A DNA stretch of 64,000 nt from DATARH01 sp035309005 (GTDB taxonomy: Bacteria > Pseudomonadota > Alphaproteobacteria > ATCC43930 > CGMCC-115725): assembly GCA_035309005.1 (NCBI GenBank), contig DATGFP010000151.1:1-64000 (forward strand), written 5' to 3'. Each line of letters begins with the position of its first letter. The stretch's first letter is position 1. The translations under genes and the position numbers were made by a program. The notes below the pieces were generated by a model. It made no database searches, had not been told where the DNA came from, and worked only from the letters and a program-made list of their open reading frames with translations. Of this stretch, positions 61,319-64,000 are shown one piece after another.

Positions 61319-62287
61319 CTACCAGCGGACGAGGCTGGCGGCCCAGGTGAGGCCGCCGCCCAATGCCTCCATCAGTACAAGGTGGCCCGGCCGGATGCGG
61401 CCGTCCGCGACCGCCTCGGCAAGCGCCAGCGGGATCGACGCCGCCGATGTATTGGCATGCCGTTCGATCGTCAGGATAGTGCGGCCCGGCGCCAACCCCA
61501 GCTTTCGCCCGACCGCGTCGATGATGCGGGTGTTGGCCTGATGCGGCACCAACCAGTCGATGTCGGCTGGGCGCAGGCCGTTGGCCGCCAGCGCCTCGTC
61601 GACCACCGCGCTCAGATGCTGCACCGCCTGACGGAAGACTTCGCGCCCTTCCATCCGCAGAAAACCGGCGGTGCCGGTCGAGGAGGGGCCGCCATCGACG
61701 TATAGGATGTCGTGCAGTCGGCCGTCCGAATGGAGATGGGTCGACAGCACGCCGCGGTTTTCCGGCCCCGGCGGCGCCGCGTTCAGTACGAGCGCCCCCG
61801 CCCCGTCGCCAAACAGCACGCAGGTGCCCCGGTCCTGCCAGTCGAGGATGCGTGAAAAGGTCTCGGCGCCGATCACCAGTGCGGTGCGCGCCTGGCCCAG
61901 GCGCAACGCATTGTCGGCGACCGCGAGCGCAAAGACGAAACCGGAGCACACCGCCTGCACATCGAAAGCGGCCCCGCGCTTCATGCCGAGTTGCGCCTGC
62001 ACCTTAACCGCGGTCGACGGGAAGGTTTCGTCGGGGGTCGCCGTCGCCAGCACGATCAGATCGAGATCGCTGCCGCTCATGCCGGCCTGTTCGAGGGCTT
62101 GCCGCGCCGCAGCGACGGCGAGGTCCGAGGTCAGCTCGCCAGGGGCGGCGATGCGCCGCTCGCCGATACCGGTGCGCTGCCGGATCCAGGCGTCGGACGT
62201 ATCGAGCCGCGCGGCCAACTCGTCGTTGGTCACGACGCGCTCGGGAAGATAACCGCCGCAACCGGCCACCTGTGAGCGAAGCAGCAT
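61319..62287 (-). CDS. fabH: Beta-ketoacyl-ACP synthase III
   Basis: A 322-residue FabH. The catalytic Cys114 is in FDVQAVCSGFVFAL, the His is in DWLVPHQANTRI, and the Asn is in IERHANTSAAS, which complete the Cys-His-Asn triad. It starts fatty acid synthesis by joining acetyl-CoA to malonyl-ACP. It lies 10 bp after plsX, as is typical. Confidence 0.95.
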   Translation of the reverse strand: MLLRSQVAGCGGYLPERVVTNDELAARLDTSDAWIRQRTGIGERRIAAPGELTSDLAVAAARQALEQAGMSGSDLDLIVLATATPDETFPSTAVKVQAQLGMKRGAAFDVQAVCSGFVFALAVADNALRLGQARTALVIGAETFSRILDWQDRGTCVLFGDGAGALVLNAAPPGPENRGVLSTHLHSDGRLHDILYVDGGPSSTGTAGFLRMEGREVFRQAVQHLSAVVDEALAANGLRPADIDWLVPHQANTRIIDAVGRKLGLAPGRTILTIERHANTSAASIPLALAEAVADGRIRPGHLVLMEALGGGLTWAASLVRW

Positions 62288-62297
62288 GTCGCGGCGG

Positions 62298-63344
62298 CTA
62301 CAAGGCTGCCGAGCGCTCAGTCGCCGGCACCTGATTGATGCGCCGCAACTCGTCGCTGATCTTCTGCAGGAAACCGTTCACCTTGAGGTCGACCGCGACG
62401 CCGATCGCGTTGGCGAAGCCGAAGGCATCGGTCGACCCGTGGCTCTTGACCGCGATGCCGGCCAGCCCGAGAAACATCGCGCCGTTGTAGCGGCGCGGGT
62501 CGAGCCGCGCCGCGAACTTTTTCAGTGCCCCGCGGGCAAAGAGGTAGCCGATGCGGGCCGACAACGAGTGGTGGAACGAGGCACGCAGCGACTCGCCGAA
62601 GAGCTTCGCGACGCCCTCGATCGCCTTCAACGCGACGTTACCGGTAAACCCGTCGGTGACGATGACATCGACGGTTCCGGCCGCGATGTCGTCGCCCTCG
62701 ACAAACCCGTAGAAGCGGATGGGGGTCAGGCCGCCGCGCAGGCGGACGCCGGCAGCGCGCACTGCGTCATTGCCCTTCAAATCCTCCGAGCCGACGTTCA
62801 ACAACCCGACCGTCGGCTGCGGCAGCCCCAAGACGGTTCGAGCGAAGACATCGCCCATCAGCGCGAATTGCACGAGATTCTCGGCGTCGCATTCGATGTT
62901 GGCGCCAAGATCGAGCATCACGCTCTCGCCGCGCCGGGTCGGAAACATCGTCGCGATCGCCGGGCGATCGATGCCCGGCAGCGTTTTCAGCACGAATTTC
63001 GCGATCGCCATCAACGCGCCGGTGTTGCCGGCGGAGACGACGCAACCGGCTCTGCCGTCGGCCACTGCATCGATCGCCAGCCGCATGCTGGTTCGTCGCC
63101 CGCCGCGCAAGGCATTGGACGGCTTGGCATCGTCCGCGACGGCTTCCTCGGTATGGTGCAGGGTCGCCGCCTGGGCGAGGCGCGGCAGCTTGGCGAGCAG
63201 CGGGGCAATCTGGGCTTCGTCGCCGAACAGGAGGAAATGCGCCGCCGGGTGGCGTTCCAGCGCGATGCTCGCACCGCGCAGCACCATCGCCGGGGCGCGG
63301 TCTCCGCCCATCGCGTCGAGGGCGATGGTGATGCTGTCGGTCAC
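62298..63344 (-). CDS. plsX: Phosphate acyltransferase PlsX
   Basis: A 348-residue protein with ITIALDAMGGDRAPAMVLRG at the start, VSAGNTGALMAIAKFVLKTL, and TVDVIVTDGFTGNVALKAIE, typical of PlsX. It makes acyl-phosphate from acyl-ACP for phospholipid synthesis. It is 24 bp after rpmF and 10 bp before fabH, in the conserved lipid operon order. Confidence 0.95.
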   Translation of the reverse strand: MTDSITIALDAMGGDRAPAMVLRGASIALERHPAAHFLLFGDEAQIAPLLAKLPRLAQAATLHHTEEAVADDAKPSNALRGGRRTSMRLAIDAVADGRAGCVVSAGNTGALMAIAKFVLKTLPGIDRPAIATMFPTRRGESVMLDLGANIECDAENLVQFALMGDVFARTVLGLPQPTVGLLNVGSEDLKGNDAVRAAGVRLRGGLTPIRFYGFVEGDDIAAGTVDVIVTDGFTGNVALKAIEGVAKLFGESLRASFHHSLSARIGYLFARGALKKFAARLDPRRYNGAMFLGLAGIAVKSHGSTDAFGFANAIGVAVDLKVNGFLQKISDELRRINQVPATERSAAL

Positions 63345-63368
63345 CGCGCGCGCCTTGGCCTGCCGTGA

Positions 63369-63557
63369 CTACGAAGTCGGCGACGGCTGCGGCACCACCT
63401 CGCGCCCGTCGTAATGGCCGCACGAGGCGCATAAATGATGCGGCCGCTTGAGTTCGCCGCAATTCGGACACTCGGCATAGGCAGGCGCATGCAGCGCATG
63501 ATGCGAGCGCCGCATGTTGCGGCGCGACGGCGAAGTTTTCTTCTTGGGAACGGCCAT
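63369..63557 (-). CDS. rpmF: 50S ribosomal protein L32
   Basis: A 62-residue L32, MAVPKKKTSPSRRNMRRSHH. It has a complete zinc ribbon (Cys30-x2-Cys33, Cys43-x2-Cys46), so it is the zinc-binding C+ form. An in-frame ATG two codons earlier is less likely. Confidence 0.95.
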   Translation of the reverse strand: MAVPKKKTSPSRRNMRRSHHALHAPAYAECPNCGELKRPHHLCASCGHYDGREVVPQPSPTS

Positions 63558-63681
63558 AATCAACTCGTCGGAGGCGGCGTGGAGAATTCAGCTACTTAGT
63601 CAGATTCCGCCCCCGCGGCAACAGCAATGGAAAGCGCGCCCGCCAACCGCCCTTCCAGTCGGGGCGACTGTCCGATCGCGT

Positions 63682-64000
63682 TCAACGCTCGCGCCGCTCG
63701 ACCAGGCGCGACAACGCGGCGAAGGCGCCTTCCTCGGGCGCCGGCGGCGCGACCTCGACAGCGGCGTCGACACGGCGCGGGAAGGCCGGCAGGCGGAGCG
63801 AGAATTCCTGGGCCACCGCCTCGCCGACATCGATTGCCGCGGCGGCAAGCGGCTCGAAGGCGATTTCATCAGCGGCGCCGCCCTCTGCCGCGGCTTCGGC
63901 CTCGGGCGGCCCGTAGAGGAGGGTAAACCGCGCCGCCACCGCGCCGCCAACCGGATCGAGGGTCACGACGCAGCGCTGCACGAATTCGGCTTCGAAGGCG
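63682..64000 (-). CDS. YceD family (DUF177) protein, 5'-truncated by window edge
   Basis: The C-terminal 105 or so residues of a DUF177 protein, open to the right edge of the window. FVQRCVVTLDPVGGAVAARF, a GAADEIAFEPLAAAAIDVGE block, and the closing RRVDAAVEVAP are YceD features. YceD is linked with 23S rRNA processing or stability, and precedes rpmF in most proteobacteria. The 124-bp gap to rpmF holds no gene. Confidence 0.85.
   Translation of the reverse strand, partial: AFEAEFVQRCVVTLDPVGGAVAARFTLLYGPPEAEAAAEGGAADEIAFEPLAAAAIDVGEAVAQEFSLRLPAFPRRVDAAVEVAPPAPEEGAFAALSRLVERRER

Overview
The window looks like a chromosomal segment of a G+C-rich alphaproteobacterium, probably a soil or aquatic relative of Rhizobiales or Rhodospirillales. 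This rests on overall base composition, the gene order rpmF-plsX-fabH-ihfA-merR, the kdpF-ABCDE operon, a Zur-type operator, and many short intergenic inverted repeats of the kind common in that class. No rRNA, CRISPR array, prophage or transposase was seen. One tRNA gene (Arg, anticodon CCT) is present.

Region 1-14.2 kb is a loose set of small-molecule catabolism genes: two TauD/TfdA dioxygenases, two SDR/aldolase-type genes, an IclR regulator, two luciferase-like flavin oxidoreductases, an epoxide-hydrolase-like protein, a Rid protein, an M28-like protein, a DUF1326 protein, an FAD monooxygenase and two VOC proteins. Palindromic repeats separate many of them. Region 14.2-17.2 kb is poor in recognisable genes. 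It holds small hypothetical genes, a long inverted repeat, a translationally coupled pair of unknown genes with lower G+C, a DUF5681 gene and several hairpins.

Region 17.2-40.6 kb is a second catabolic block built around CoA-thioester chemistry. It has two ThDP enzymes (one oxalyl-CoA decarboxylase/2-hydroxyacyl-CoA lyase-like, one with swapped acidic residues), a Baeyer-Villiger monooxygenase, a DUF35 protein with a thiolase-like partner lacking the usual cysteine, an NDP-forming acyl-CoA synthetase, two tandem CYP153-like P450s with a ferredoxin, two MFS transporters, a TetR regulator with a clear operator, an SDR lacking its catalytic pair, and an amidohydrolase. Inserted between the thiolase and the synthetase is the most unusual locus: a BrnT-family toxin gene followed, with a short overlap, by a KAP P-loop NTPase. 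The first roughly 60 residues of that NTPase resemble a BrnA antitoxin, so it appears to be an antitoxin-NTPase fusion.

Region 40.7-52.2 kb is ion homeostasis. It contains the complete kdp potassium-uptake operon, with a small leader-proximal membrane peptide gene and a KdpE-like direct repeat, then a zinc-type ABC transporter behind a Zur-box, with zur itself convergent. Region 52.3-56 kb holds a FecR/DUF6600-type secreted protein and a divergent ClC channel. Region 56-64 kb is housekeeping on the minus strand: yceD (partial), rpmF, plsX, fabH, ihfA, merR, rpmI, rplT, pheS and pheT. A textbook-like attenuator with a ten-residue leader peptide lies between rplT and pheS.
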